34,626 nucleotides of DNA, taken from Nitrososphaera sp. Lineage in GTDB: Archaea; Thermoproteota; Nitrososphaeria; Nitrososphaerales; Nitrososphaeraceae. The stretch lies in assembly GCA_025449675.1 (NCBI GenBank), contig JANWIX010000064.1, forward strand, positions 1-34,626, in the 5' to 3' direction. A program made the translations under genes and the position numbers. The notes under the pieces are model-generated. The model saw only the letters and a list, made by a program, of their open reading frames with translations, had not been told where the DNA came from and searched no databases. This document shows positions 8,555 through 15,819 of this stretch, in pieces. Each line of letters begins with the position of its first letter. Position 1 is the first letter of the stretch.

Positions 8555-8682
8555 TCAGTATCCCTCGAGTTTCTGGGTATATTTGATTTTCTTTTGAAGC
8601 TAGGCGAATCAGCTTTATCTAGCAGATCTGGATTGAGCTATTGCTGTTAATTTGCTGTAAACAGCCCAGCCTAGGGAGTCAG

Positions 8683-9090
8683 TTACAAAAAGCGGCGTTC
8701 TGATGCGTTTATCGGATAATCGTTTGCACTCATGTCTCTCCTTTGAACAAGACCTTCAGAATCGAATTCCCAGTGCTCATTTCCATGCGTCCTCATCCAA
8801 TGACCTGTTTCAGAGTCGCGCCATTCGTATTCAAAGCGGACAGATATCCGATTATCTCCGTAGGTCCACAGTTCCTTCATTAATTTGTAATCGAGTTCTC
8901 TAGCCCACTTGCGCTTAAGGAATTCGATTATCGCAGCCCGGCCCTTCAGAAATTCGGTGCGATTTCTCCATACGCAGTCTTCAGTGTACGCCAAGGCTAC
9001 AGCTTCAGGATTTCTACAGTTCCACAGTCGCTCTGCGCCCTCCACCTTTGCTTTCGCGGTTTCCGCCGTAAACGGTGGTCTCGGGCTCAT
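8683..9090 (-). CDS. DUF1348 family (SnoaL/NTF2-like) protein
   Basis: The product of 135 residues begins MSPRPPFTAETAKAKV and has the DUF1348 pattern: NPEAVALAYTEDCVWRNR, then FLKRKWARELDYKLMKELW, RFEYEWRDS and HGNEHWEFD. NTF2-like folds make a cone-shaped pocket for small ligands, and the exact function of DUF1348 is unknown. I chose the ATG at 9090 over an upstream in-frame ATG because the homology begins here and TTTTATCC is 25-30 bases upstream. The 16-base motif next to that TATA-like box also precedes the TATA box of the DsrE gene. This suggests control by the neighbouring HxlR regulator. Confidence 0.85.
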   Translation of the reverse strand: MSPRPPFTAETAKAKVEGAERLWNCRNPEAVALAYTEDCVWRNRTEFLKGRAAIIEFLKRKWARELDYKLMKELWTYGDNRISVRFEYEWRDSETGHWMRTHGNEHWEFDSEGLVQRRDMSANDYPINASERRFL

Positions 9091-9119
9091 TGCGTGATTA
9101 ATGTTGCTGCGCCGGATAA

Positions 9120-9135
9120 AAGTCAGAAAGTAACA
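9120..9135 (-). promoter_or_regulatory. Candidate HxlR operator upstream of the DUF1348 gene
   Basis: In the direction of the DUF1348 gene the bases read TGTTACTTTCTGACTT, followed at once by TTATCC. The same 16 bases, with one change, directly precede the TATA box of the DsrE gene at 9587-9602. Extra GTTAC/GTAAC pentamers follow at 9141-9145 and 9168-9172, the latter two as an inverted GGTAACC/GGTTACC pair. The link to HxlR is inferred from proximity. Confidence 0.5.
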
Positions 9136-9179
9136 TTGGGGTAACCCAGTGAACAAGCAGTTTCCAGGTTACCTTAGCG

Positions 9180-9557
9180 TCACCTTTCTATATCCAATGC
9201 CTGCTTGAATCCTCTGGGTTTCTTGTCCCGAAACACGTCGGCTGCGCAGTACCTCGTAGAGAACTCGCCCATTTGTTCCAGAATGGGTCTGAGGTGCCCG
9301 GCCTTTTCGGTTAGCTCGTACTCGACCCTAAGTGGCATCTCGGGATAGACGTGCCTTTTGACAAGCTCATCGCGCTCCATCTCTCTGAGCCTCAGGGACA
9401 GAGTCTTTGAGTTAATCTCTTCCACAGAATCCAAGAGCTCGTTGAATCTTGTCTTTCCGTATAGCATCATGTCACGAAGTATGAGCACAGTGAATTTTCT
9501 CCCAATGAGATCAAATGTATTGTGGATAGGACATGATTTTAGTTGTGGTGATTCCAA
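9180..9557 (-). CDS. HxlR-family winged-helix transcriptional regulator
   Basis: The 125-residue protein has the HxlR signature: CPIHNTFDLIGRKFTVLIL, then TRFNELLDSVEEINSKTLSLRLREME as the recognition helix region, and VEYELTEKAGHL in the wing. HxlR proteins are dimeric regulators that often respond to aldehydes, quinones or redox state through an N-terminal cysteine; here Cys9 is in the usual place. The start is TTG 9557, the first codon of the conserved region. The gene is divergent from the DsrE gene, with 93 bases between them, and lies upstream of the DUF1348 gene on the same strand. Confidence 0.92.
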   Translation of the reverse strand: MESPQLKSCPIHNTFDLIGRKFTVLILRDMMLYGKTRFNELLDSVEEINSKTLSLRLREMERDELVKRHVYPEMPLRVEYELTEKAGHLRPILEQMGEFSTRYCAADVFRDKKPRGFKQALDIER

Positions 9558-9586
9558 GTTACCAATTTTTCACCTGCATACAATTT

Positions 9587-9608
9587 TGTTACTTTCTAAC
9601 TTATATAG
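9587..9608 (+). promoter_or_regulatory. HxlR/DsrE divergent promoter with 16-base motif
   Basis: TGTTACTTTCTAACTT (9587-9602) abuts the TATA-like TTATATAG (9601-9608). The TATA core is nearly palindromic, so one box could serve DsrE on the plus strand and HxlR on the minus strand. GTTAC pentamers also occur at 9558-9562, next to the HxlR TTG, and at 9627-9631, near the predicted DsrE transcript start. The 16-base motif matches the one upstream of the DUF1348 gene at 15 of 16 positions. Confidence 0.55.
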
Positions 9609-9633
9609 CTTACCTTTCTTCATCTAGTTACAA

Positions 9634-9651
9634 ATGGTGAAGGTGAAATAG
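9634..9651 (+). other. Possible 5-codon mini-ORF overlapping the DsrE start
   Basis: ATG at 9634 is about 30 bases after the TATA-like box and encodes MVKVK before a TAG at 9649-9651. The last G of that TAG is the first base of the DsrE GTG (TAGTG). The GGTGA at 9642-9646 that would position the ribosome for DsrE is inside this mini-ORF. It may be a coupling device or coincidence. Confidence 0.25.
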
Positions 9652-10001
9652 TGCATAAAGTGGCGATATTTGTATTTGCAGACACTGGAGCAAACGAAGG
9701 TTTGGGCCGCGTCGTGAACGCATTAGAGACAGCAAAGGAATTCAAAAATGATGAAGTGCGACTCTACTTCGATGGTACTGGTACCAAATGGCCAGCAGAA
9801 TTAGCTGAAGAGGATCATATAGCGCACAAGCTGTACGAATCCATGACGGGCAAGGTCGCAGGAGCCTGTTCATTCTGTGCAGCGGCGTTTGGGGCAACAG
9901 AGTCGATCAAGAAGGCTCGCATCCAACTTGTAGGCGAATTCGATGACCACATCAGTGTAAAGGGACTCCTTTCAGCCGGATTTCATATCATGAATTTCTA
10001 A
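9651..10001 (+). CDS. DsrE-family protein
   Basis: The 116-residue product has the DsrE/DsrF-like fold pattern: KVAIFVFADTGANEGLGRVVNAL, VRLYFDGTGTKW, then VAGACSFCAAAFGATESI and HISVKGLLSAGF. DsrE-like proteins carry sulfane sulfur on a cysteine or act as peroxiredoxin-like accessory proteins. The ACSFCAAAFG segment has two candidate cysteines. The start is GTG 9651, with GGTGA four bases before it. Divergence from an HxlR regulator and the shared promoter motif with the DUF1348 gene suggest a small stress-responsive set. The substrate is unknown. Confidence 0.82.
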   Translation: MHKVAIFVFADTGANEGLGRVVNALETAKEFKNDEVRLYFDGTGTKWPAELAEEDHIAHKLYESMTGKVAGACSFCAAAFGATESIKKARIQLVGEFDDHISVKGLLSAGFHIMNF

Positions 10002-10147
10002 AAGATATTCCCGGCTCAGGACCATTTTCATTTTCTTAAATGTAAGAGAAAGCCTTTAGGCACAAGAACGGATACATGATTTCGAATAGTGGGTTTATTA
10101 GTTGCCTGTAACGGTTTACGTGCACTAATCAACCAAACCCGGCAAAT
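10002..10147. other. Non-coding stretch after the DsrE gene
   Basis: A pyrimidine-rich run (CCATTTTCATTTTCTT, 10021-10036) shortly after the DsrE stop could act as a terminator. Otherwise only AT-rich sequence with TTTATTAG near 10093 is visible before the small ORF at 10148. Confidence 0.3.
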
Positions 10148-10318
10148 GTGGTAAAAAATCTAACTGAAGCCATTAACCAAGGTAGTCTGGATAAAGCGCT
10201 GAGGGAATTGTGGCCTGACTTTGTGGTTGCAATACATCAATCAGATGTTAGGTATGTCCTTTACAAAATCGATACTTCGGCAAAACCGTCCCTATGCAAA
10301 TACTTATATTCGTTTTAA
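10148..10318 (+). CDS. Possible small ORF of unknown function (56 aa)
   Basis: A GTG at 10148 opens a frame of 56 residues (VVKNLTEAINQGSLDKALRE and onward) ending at TAA 10316-10318. The composition is protein-like: an amphipathic first half, then LWPDFVVAIHQ, then a tyrosine-containing tail. I do not recognise it. Its end overlaps the predicted TATA-like boxes of the eS24 gene. No convincing promoter lies 25-30 bases upstream, so it may be a small gene, a remnant or chance. Confidence 0.35.
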   Translation: MVKNLTEAINQGSLDKALRELWPDFVVAIHQSDVRYVLYKIDTSAKPSLCKYLYSF

Positions 10319-10336
10319 AAGGCAATTTGCTTCGCT

Positions 10337-10738
10337 TTGTCCACTCAGGAGGTTGTAACTTTAGAAGATCGCAGGAATTCGCTGATGAACAGGCGCGAAG
10401 TCAAGGCGCTGTTCAGAGGGGCCGCCGGCAAGATCAAGCGGACCGAAGCGGTAGAAAAAATGGCTGCCCAGCTTTCGGTTGACAAGAAACAGATTATCCC
10501 GATAAACCTGATCTGCGAAACCGGAATGACCGACGTTCACGCAATATTCTACGTTTATGACGACGAAAAAGTTGCCGGGAAGCAGCTCCCGCGCTACAGG
10601 ATGCTCAGGACGCTTCCAAAGGAGGAAAGAAAAAAGATACTGGATGATGAAAAGGCGGCAAAGCTCAAGGCGAAGCAGGAATCCGCGGCATCAAAGGGCG
10701 GCAGCACTGCCGCGGCTGGCGGGGGTAAGAAAAAGTAA
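10337..10738 (+). CDS. rps24e: Small-subunit ribosomal protein eS24
   Basis: This 133-residue small-subunit protein has the eS24 core: NSLMNRREVKALFRG, then LICETGMTDVHAIFYVYDDE, with a basic alanine/lysine-rich C-terminal tail that probably contacts rRNA. The start is TTG 10337, with CTTATATT about 30 bases upstream, consistent with a leaderless message. Its TAA stop shares a base with the ATG of eS27A (TAATG), so the two are translated as a coupled pair. eS24 and eS27A are adjacent in many archaea. Confidence 0.95.
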   Translation: MSTQEVVTLEDRRNSLMNRREVKALFRGAAGKIKRTEAVEKMAAQLSVDKKQIIPINLICETGMTDVHAIFYVYDDEKVAGKQLPRYRMLRTLPKEERKKILDDEKAAKLKAKQESAASKGGSTAAAGGGKKK

Positions 10739-10944
10739 TGGCTGACAAAAAGGCTGCAAAAGGCGAGGTTTCCGTCTACAAGTTCTACAAGGTGCAGGGC
10801 GACAAGGTAACCCGAACAAAGAGGGACTGCCCGCGTTGTGGGAAAGGAGTGTTCATGGCGGAACACAAGGACAGGCTTACCTGCGGCAGGTGCGGCTTTA
10901 CGGAATTCACCCACAAGGAACAGGCCAAGAAGGTCAAAAAGTAA
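10738..10944 (+). CDS. rps27ae: Small-subunit ribosomal protein eS27A (zinc ribbon)
   Basis: The 68-residue protein has a basic N terminus and a zinc ribbon with two CxxC pairs: CPRC at about residue 31 and CGRC at about residue 50. This is the archaeal form of eS27A, without the ubiquitin fusion found in eukaryotes. It is the second gene of a two-gene operon. The stop lies only one base from the stop of the convergent nucleotidyltransferase-kinase gene. Confidence 0.95.
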   Translation: MADKKAAKGEVSVYKFYKVQGDKVTRTKRDCPRCGKGVFMAEHKDRLTCGRCGFTEFTHKEQAKKVKK

Positions 10945-10945
10945 C

Positions 10946-12598
10946 CTATTTCACAATATCTCGTAGTTCCTTCTTGATGGCCCGCGCCACAGACGGAACC
11001 AGCACAGGATAGAACGATTCTATGTATCGCCTGCTTTTTGACAGCGAGCTTACCTTCGAGCTATCTGTTGCAACGTCAAGGTAGCCGCGCAAGAATGCCC
11101 TGGTTATTCTCGTGGCGGCAGAAATGTTTCGCGTTGTCTTTAGTCCCCAGCTCAGGAACTCTGCGAGGTCCCAGACCTGATCGCCGGAATCAAAGACAAA
11201 CTGCTCCAGGTCTGTAAAGCAGAGACCGCTCTCGCTTACTATCACATTTTTCGGTTTGATGTTGCCCAGGCTTGCTCCAGCGTTGTGGATCCTAGCAACT
11301 TGGGAGCCGGCTTTGGCCAGCAGGTAAAGCTCGTCGTTTCCCTTTATGCAGCTCCTTATCACATCGGCAAGAGTTCTCCCCTCCACAAATCGTGTGACAA
11401 GCAGCTTTCTATCCAGGACTATGGTCTCTATCGCAGGCGCGCAAAGTCCAAGGCCCCGGACGTACCTGATAGCCTTGTATTCAGACCCGAGTCTTGAAAT
11501 CGGGTCTACCTTGAAACGCTTTATCGGCGCGGTCCAGAGGCTCAGAGCTGCCCACTTTACTGACTTTGTCTTTGCAAGATCCTTTACCACGATCTTGTAG
11601 TCGCCAGAGTCCGTACGCAGGATGTGCAGGACGGTCCTGCTGTTTACGTTTCCAAGCCGGCGTTTTCGTAAAACTGAAAAATTCTTGATCCCGCGAAAAG
11701 CCATCAGGTCTTCGAGCCAGTCCTTGCTCTCAGCTACGAGCTTGCCCTCTGCGAGCTGCCAGTATTCGCGTCTCGGATATTCCATGAACGCTGGAAGCTC
11801 AATTTGCTGCCTGGCATGGCGCCTGATCTTTGACTCGGCCTCCTTGATGGCGAGATGGTAGATCCTTCTTCCCGCGTATGTCTGGACTACATACGAACTG
11901 AATTCCTGCAAGCTCTTCGTCAGCTTTAGTTTGATCCTGTCCCTGTGAACAGTAACGCGCTTTTCGGAAATCTGCAAGAGATCGTCACTTCGGGAGAACA
12001 GCTGGCTATCTCCGGAAATAATGTCATGAAGTGCGCTGCGGTAGCCCGCGAGTGCGAAATTCAAGTTGCGCTTTGCTTCCGGCCCGGCGTAGGTCTTGTA
12101 GTAGCTGTAGACGGCGCTGGGGTAGAGCGACATCCTCCGCTTTATCTTGGCAAACGCGATGTATTCCAGCGGAAACGTAATCTCGGTGCCGAGGATTCCA
12201 GTAGAATTCACGATGTTCTCCAGCTCCTCGAGGATCACCCTTCGCTTGTAAGCACGCTCTATGGAATCGAGCATTTCGGCATTAATTACCGGTTCGTAGA
12301 TATGCAAGAGCCGGCCGGCTGCAAACTCGCCCAGCAATCCACGCCGGGCGTCAGCTTCTATCGAACGGCGGCTTACTGCGAGGGCTGAAACGTCGATCCC
12401 GGACTCGCGCAGGTAGACGTACTTTATGGCGTACGGATATTCTTCGAGGACCAGGAACAAGTCGATGTCGCTATCAGGCCGCGAATAGCCTGCCGCCTTT
12501 GAGCCATAGATGCATGCGGCAGCTACCTTGCGGCCTTTTGCGACCTTGTCAATGCATTTCTTTATTGCGGAAAGTTCTTTCGGCGAGAGGCTAGACAT
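10946..12598 (-). CDS. Nucleotidyltransferase fused to a Bud32/RIO-like kinase domain
   Basis: The 550-residue protein has two recognisable ends. Residues 30-50 carry the polymerase-beta-type nucleotidyltransferase motif with Gly32-Ser33 and DSDID (Asp44, Asp46). A basic helical middle follows. From about residue 300 there is a kinase-like domain: Lys339 in VVKD, FVEGRTLADVI, then LGNIKPKNVIV and FTDLEQF. The kinase loop reads LGN where Bud32-type kinases have HGD, so the catalytic Asp is Asn446. Asn451 and the metal-binding Asp463 remain. It may be an inactive or altered kinase. It is the last gene of the dph6-srp54-pus10 operon and overlaps the metalloprotease gene by 8 bases. The substrate is unknown; RNA or a translation factor is a guess from context. 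Confidence 0.75.
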   Translation of the reverse strand: MSSLSPKELSAIKKCIDKVAKGRKVAAACIYGSKAAGYSRPDSDIDLFLVLEEYPYAIKYVYLRESGIDVSALAVSRRSIEADARRGLLGEFAAGRLLHIYEPVINAEMLDSIERAYKRRVILEELENIVNSTGILGTEITFPLEYIAFAKIKRRMSLYPSAVYSYYKTYAGPEAKRNLNFALAGYRSALHDIISGDSQLFSRSDDLLQISEKRVTVHRDRIKLKLTKSLQEFSSYVVQTYAGRRIYHLAIKEAESKIRRHARQQIELPAFMEYPRREYWQLAEGKLVAESKDWLEDLMAFRGIKNFSVLRKRRLGNVNSRTVLHILRTDSGDYKIVVKDLAKTKSVKWAALSLWTAPIKRFKVDPISRLGSEYKAIRYVRGLGLCAPAIETIVLDRKLLVTRFVEGRTLADVIRSCIKGNDELYLLAKAGSQVARIHNAGASLGNIKPKNVIVSESGLCFTDLEQFVFDSGDQVWDLAEFLSWGLKTTRNISAATRITRAFLRGYLDVATDSSKVSSLSKSRRYIESFYPVLVPSVARAIKKELRDIVK

Positions 12599-13313
12599 AG
12601 CCGTTTCTTTTCTTTCGGAGCTTTACGCTTTCAAACTCGGAAATCTTGTCCCTGACTGCCTGGTCCACCTGGAGCCGGGCCATAGCCTCTATTGGGATCT
12701 TGATTACGTTGGCGTCTATAGGCACTCTGGTGGTGGAAAGGCGTTTGTTCATCCAGAGCTTGATTGCCTTGTCTTCGAGCTTGAAGTCCCGAAAGCCTTC
12801 CGGAAAGCGGGTGGTGATGTGCTTTACCAGCGTAGGATCGGACTTGAAGACTGCCCTTTCTTCAAGCAACCGTCCCGAGTCGGCATATGTCCCTTCGAAA
12901 AGAGTGCTAGACACCTCATCGGATATCACCCTCATCTTTACTATCCTGCTCACAAGTTCAAGATAGTGCATGAATTCGTGAGCCAGAATCGCATGTATCG
13001 TCCCCTTTAGGCCGTACGCGATGAGCGGAGCAGTCACCTGCACGACGACTCTCAACAGCCTGTCATCGCCCACAACCGGTATCGTCCTTGCAAAGAAAAT
13101 GCCCATGTGGGTAAACTCTACGGCCGACGTTGAAACGACCAGGCTCGGCTCGACGTAAAAGTATGGGTACTTTAAGCCTGACGCTTGCTCAACCCTCCTG
13201 ATGCCTTCCTCCACTAGCGGGAATCTTTTAACTATCATGTCATGGATTCTCTGGGGGATCTCGCGCGCTGCAAGGGCGTTTCGAACCTTGTAGAGCGGAT
13301 CAAAGCTGCTCAT
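12591..13313 (-). CDS. HExxH-motif putative zinc metalloprotease
   Basis: The 240-residue protein has the zinc-protease motif HEFMH at residues 112-116, inside IHAILAHEFMHYLELVSR, and a downstream glutamate-rich stretch LLEERAVF that could give the third zinc ligand. It has no signal peptide or clear membrane segment, so it is probably cytoplasmic. I do not know a named family. It lies between pus10 (40-base gap) and the nucleotidyltransferase-kinase gene (8-base overlap), which strongly suggests co-transcription. The substrate is unknown. Confidence 0.75.
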   Translation of the reverse strand: MSSFDPLYKVRNALAAREIPQRIHDMIVKRFPLVEEGIRRVEQASGLKYPYFYVEPSLVVSTSAVEFTHMGIFFARTIPVVGDDRLLRVVVQVTAPLIAYGLKGTIHAILAHEFMHYLELVSRIVKMRVISDEVSSTLFEGTYADSGRLLEERAVFKSDPTLVKHITTRFPEGFRDFKLEDKAIKLWMNKRLSTTRVPIDANVIKIPIEAMARLQVDQAVRDKISEFESVKLRKKRNGYV

Positions 13314-13353
13314 TCTTTAGCTGCTGACAATTTGCCCCGCTGAGACAAAAATG

Positions 13354-14466
13354 TTACTGAAGTTCTACATCCAGGATGTCAAACCTTACGCATTCGCATT
13401 TGCACCCAAGGACTTCAGAGATGTTTGGTTTCATGTACTCCTCGCCCCCGACAAACTGCTTTATCATGAGCCCGCCATCTGCTACCACAGTCAGCACGAG
13501 ATTGTTAGAATCAATCCTGCGAACGCTTGCAGAACGGATCCGCTTTGTAGCCATTTTCGACCGGTTACGGTAGCTCACTTCCCTGCCTGCAAGTTCCCTG
13601 AGCGCTTGCAGTTCCTTTTTCGTCAGGTTCTTGTCGCACCTGATATGAATTCTTGTCTTGACAATAAAGCGAGGCTGGGTGGTAGGTAGTTCGTCTACCG
13701 TGGACAAGATTGCCTGGACCCCATTGCCCCTGATTGTTATTTTTCTAAAGTTTCTTTTTCGCGGGTCGGAAACTCGCGCATAGAACGGCCGGCCCTTGCC
13801 CAGCACTTGGCTGTTCTGGTCTTCACTTCCAATCCATGAAAATCTTGGCGTTATCCCCTTGGTTATTGCCATCAGCTTTTTTGCGATCACGCCTTCGATG
13901 CTATCGTAACCCGAGAGCCCGGAATGATTGCAGGAGCCGCAACCCTTGCCCTCGCAATCGGGACACCTGTCCTGCTTTTGAGGCATTCCCGATGCCTTCT
14001 TTGTGTACCGGCCGGCAAGTGCTAGCGGCCTGGACTTGGCCGTTACATCAATACTATTTTCCTTGTCAATGGCCAGGCTTATCGTAATATCTGGCCTTAG
14101 ATAATCGACCTTTCCCCTAGTCTGCCTGGCGAGCCTCATTCCAAGCTCCCTTGTCAGCTGGTTCTTTACGCTTTCCATGCCGCGTATCTTTAGCCTTGCC
14201 CTTAGCGCGTCCTCCCTCTCGTAGATCTGGGTGGGTAGCGTGGCGCCAACAAGAAAAGTGTCAAACTCGTAGTCGCAAATGGCAGTCTTGATCTTTTCTG
14301 TCAGAGAATCCAGCTTTTCCATTAGACCCCTGCAGATAAAGCAAGGTTGGCTCAGTTTCGTTCGCGCAATGGCCCCTTGCCTTTCAGAGCAGCGATTGCA
14401 GAGCCTGTACTGCTTTAGCTGCGCGGCAAGGGAATTTCTGTCATGAGCCAAGACCAAGCCTTCCAA
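13354..14466 (-). CDS. pus10: tRNA pseudouridine(54/55) synthase Pus10
   Basis: Pus10 makes pseudouridine at positions 54 and 55 of the tRNA T-loop in archaea. The 370-residue protein has two cysteine pairs near the N terminus (CNRC, CFIC) and a CPDC/CGSC pair further on, giving the THUMP-containing zinc-binding part. The catalytic region reads GSEDQNSQVLGKGRPF, matching the family GREDVD-LGxGRPF with the Asp kept. The start overlaps the srp54 end by 26 bases, so translation is probably coupled. The T-loop it modifies also occurs in the split tRNA-Tyr gene of this window. Confidence 0.92.
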   Translation of the reverse strand: MEGLVLAHDRNSLAAQLKQYRLCNRCSERQGAIARTKLSQPCFICRGLMEKLDSLTEKIKTAICDYEFDTFLVGATLPTQIYEREDALRARLKIRGMESVKNQLTRELGMRLARQTRGKVDYLRPDITISLAIDKENSIDVTAKSRPLALAGRYTKKASGMPQKQDRCPDCEGKGCGSCNHSGLSGYDSIEGVIAKKLMAITKGITPRFSWIGSEDQNSQVLGKGRPFYARVSDPRKRNFRKITIRGNGVQAILSTVDELPTTQPRFIVKTRIHIRCDKNLTKKELQALRELAGREVSYRNRSKMATKRIRSASVRRIDSNNLVLTVVADGGLMIKQFVGGEEYMKPNISEVLGCKCECVRFDILDVELQ

Positions 14467-15814
14467 GGAACCCTCCCCCTCTTCCTTTGTTGCGCTTCAT
14501 GAAATCCTTGGAATCATTGTAATGTTTTATCATCGCCTTGATCTCGCTTTCCGGCAGGCCGGAGCCCCTGGCTATCCGCTTTCTACGTGATTCGTTGACG
14601 GTGTCTGGCTCTTTCTTTTCTGCCTTTGTCATGGACTGGATAATAAATCGCCACCTCTCCATCCTCACCTGCATTGCATCCAGCTGGTCCTCCTTTACCA
14701 TTCCAGAAAGCCCCGGAAGATTGTCAAGGACATTTTTGAACCCGAGCTTGCTCGCTGAATCAAGTTGCGCGTAAAAGTCCTCTATCGTGAAATTCCCCTT
14801 CATTATCCTCTTGGCCTGGTTTTCGTCGGCCTGCACCTCGAGGTTCTTTGCCATTTCGAGCAGAGCCTTTATGTCGCCCATTCCAAGCAGCCTACCTACA
14901 AACCGCGTAGGGGAGAACTGCTCCAGATCGTCGATCCTCTCGCCGGTGCCGATGAACAGCACCTTGGCCCCGGTCGCTGCGGACGCAGCGAGCGCGCCGC
15001 CGCCTTTGGCCGTGCCGTCAAGTTTGGTAAGGACAATGCCTCCCACCGGCGCTGCCTTGTGGAAAGCCTCCGCCTGCTTGAAGGCTCCCTGGCCTATTGT
15101 TCCGTCGATAACGAGAAGAACAAGTTCAGGCGTCACCACCTTGTACATGTCATTCATTTCCTGCAGGAGGCCCTCCTCCTCCTTGTGCCTCCCGGCAGTA
15201 TCAATGATAACTACATCCAGGTTCTGCGCCTCAAAGTGTTTCAGCCCTTTTCTTGCTATCGCGACAGCATCCTTGTTCTCTTCTTCGCCATAGACCTCGA
15301 CGCCTGTCTTGCTGCAGTTCATTTTCAGCTGGGTAAGCGCTCCCGGACGCCAGGTGTCCGCACCTATCACCCCTACCCTGTAGCCATGCTTTGTAAGCCA
15401 CCTTGACAGCTTGGCAGTAACCGTGGTCTTGCCGCTGCCCTGGATTCCTAGCATGAGCACGACATTCCGCTTGCCAGGTTTGAAGAACGAAGTGGCAGCC
15501 GAATGGTCATCTTCGGGCGACTTGTCTATTGTCTTGATAGTTTCTCCAGAATATCCAAGCATCTTGGCCAGCTCGCCGTACAGGATCGTGATGATGTGGT
15601 CCTTGCGCGAAAGGCCCTTTGGCGGCTGCTCGTTGAGGGCGCGCTCTTTTAGGGTGTCAGTGATTGACTTTACAATGGTGATCTTTACGTCTGAAAGTAT
15701 GAGTGCCCTCTGCAGATCCCTGCACAGGGAATCGATGAGCTCTTCGTTAATGTCAGACGCGCCCGTGATCTTTTTCAGGGCACCTCGCAGGTCGTCACGA
15801 AGCTTTTCAAACAT
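14441..15814 (-). CDS. srp54: Signal recognition particle GTPase SRP54
   Basis: SRP54 binds 7S RNA and signal sequences and, with FtsY, delivers ribosomes to the membrane. The 457-residue protein has the N domain, then the G domain with GIQGSGKTTVTAKL, DTWRPGALTQL, DTAGRHKEE and TKLDGTAKGGG, and a methionine-containing M domain ending in a glycine-rich tail (GRGGGFLGRLG). Length and motifs are normal. It follows dph6 after a 5-base gap and overlaps pus10, so it is the second gene of a compact operon. Confidence 0.97.
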   Translation of the reverse strand: MFEKLRDDLRGALKKITGASDINEELIDSLCRDLQRALILSDVKITIVKSITDTLKERALNEQPPKGLSRKDHIITILYGELAKMLGYSGETIKTIDKSPEDDHSAATSFFKPGKRNVVLMLGIQGSGKTTVTAKLSRWLTKHGYRVGVIGADTWRPGALTQLKMNCSKTGVEVYGEEENKDAVAIARKGLKHFEAQNLDVVIIDTAGRHKEEEGLLQEMNDMYKVVTPELVLLVIDGTIGQGAFKQAEAFHKAAPVGGIVLTKLDGTAKGGGALAASAATGAKVLFIGTGERIDDLEQFSPTRFVGRLLGMGDIKALLEMAKNLEVQADENQAKRIMKGNFTIEDFYAQLDSASKLGFKNVLDNLPGLSGMVKEDQLDAMQVRMERWRFIIQSMTKAEKKEPDTVNESRRKRIARGSGLPESEIKAMIKHYNDSKDFMKRNKGRGGGFLGRLGLGS

Positions 15815-15819
15815 GGCCG

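Noticed and set aside
8599-8674. Inverted repeat CTAGGC/GCCTAG with an inner GCTGTT/AACAGC pair
   Set aside because: Stems are only six bases and the outer pair is about 60 bases apart; a terminator for the DUF1348 gene is possible but not supported enough to call.
14765-15406. Long plus-strand frame opposite srp54
   Set aside because: The opposite strand encodes an intact, highly conserved SRP54, and the translation of this frame has no recognisable pattern.
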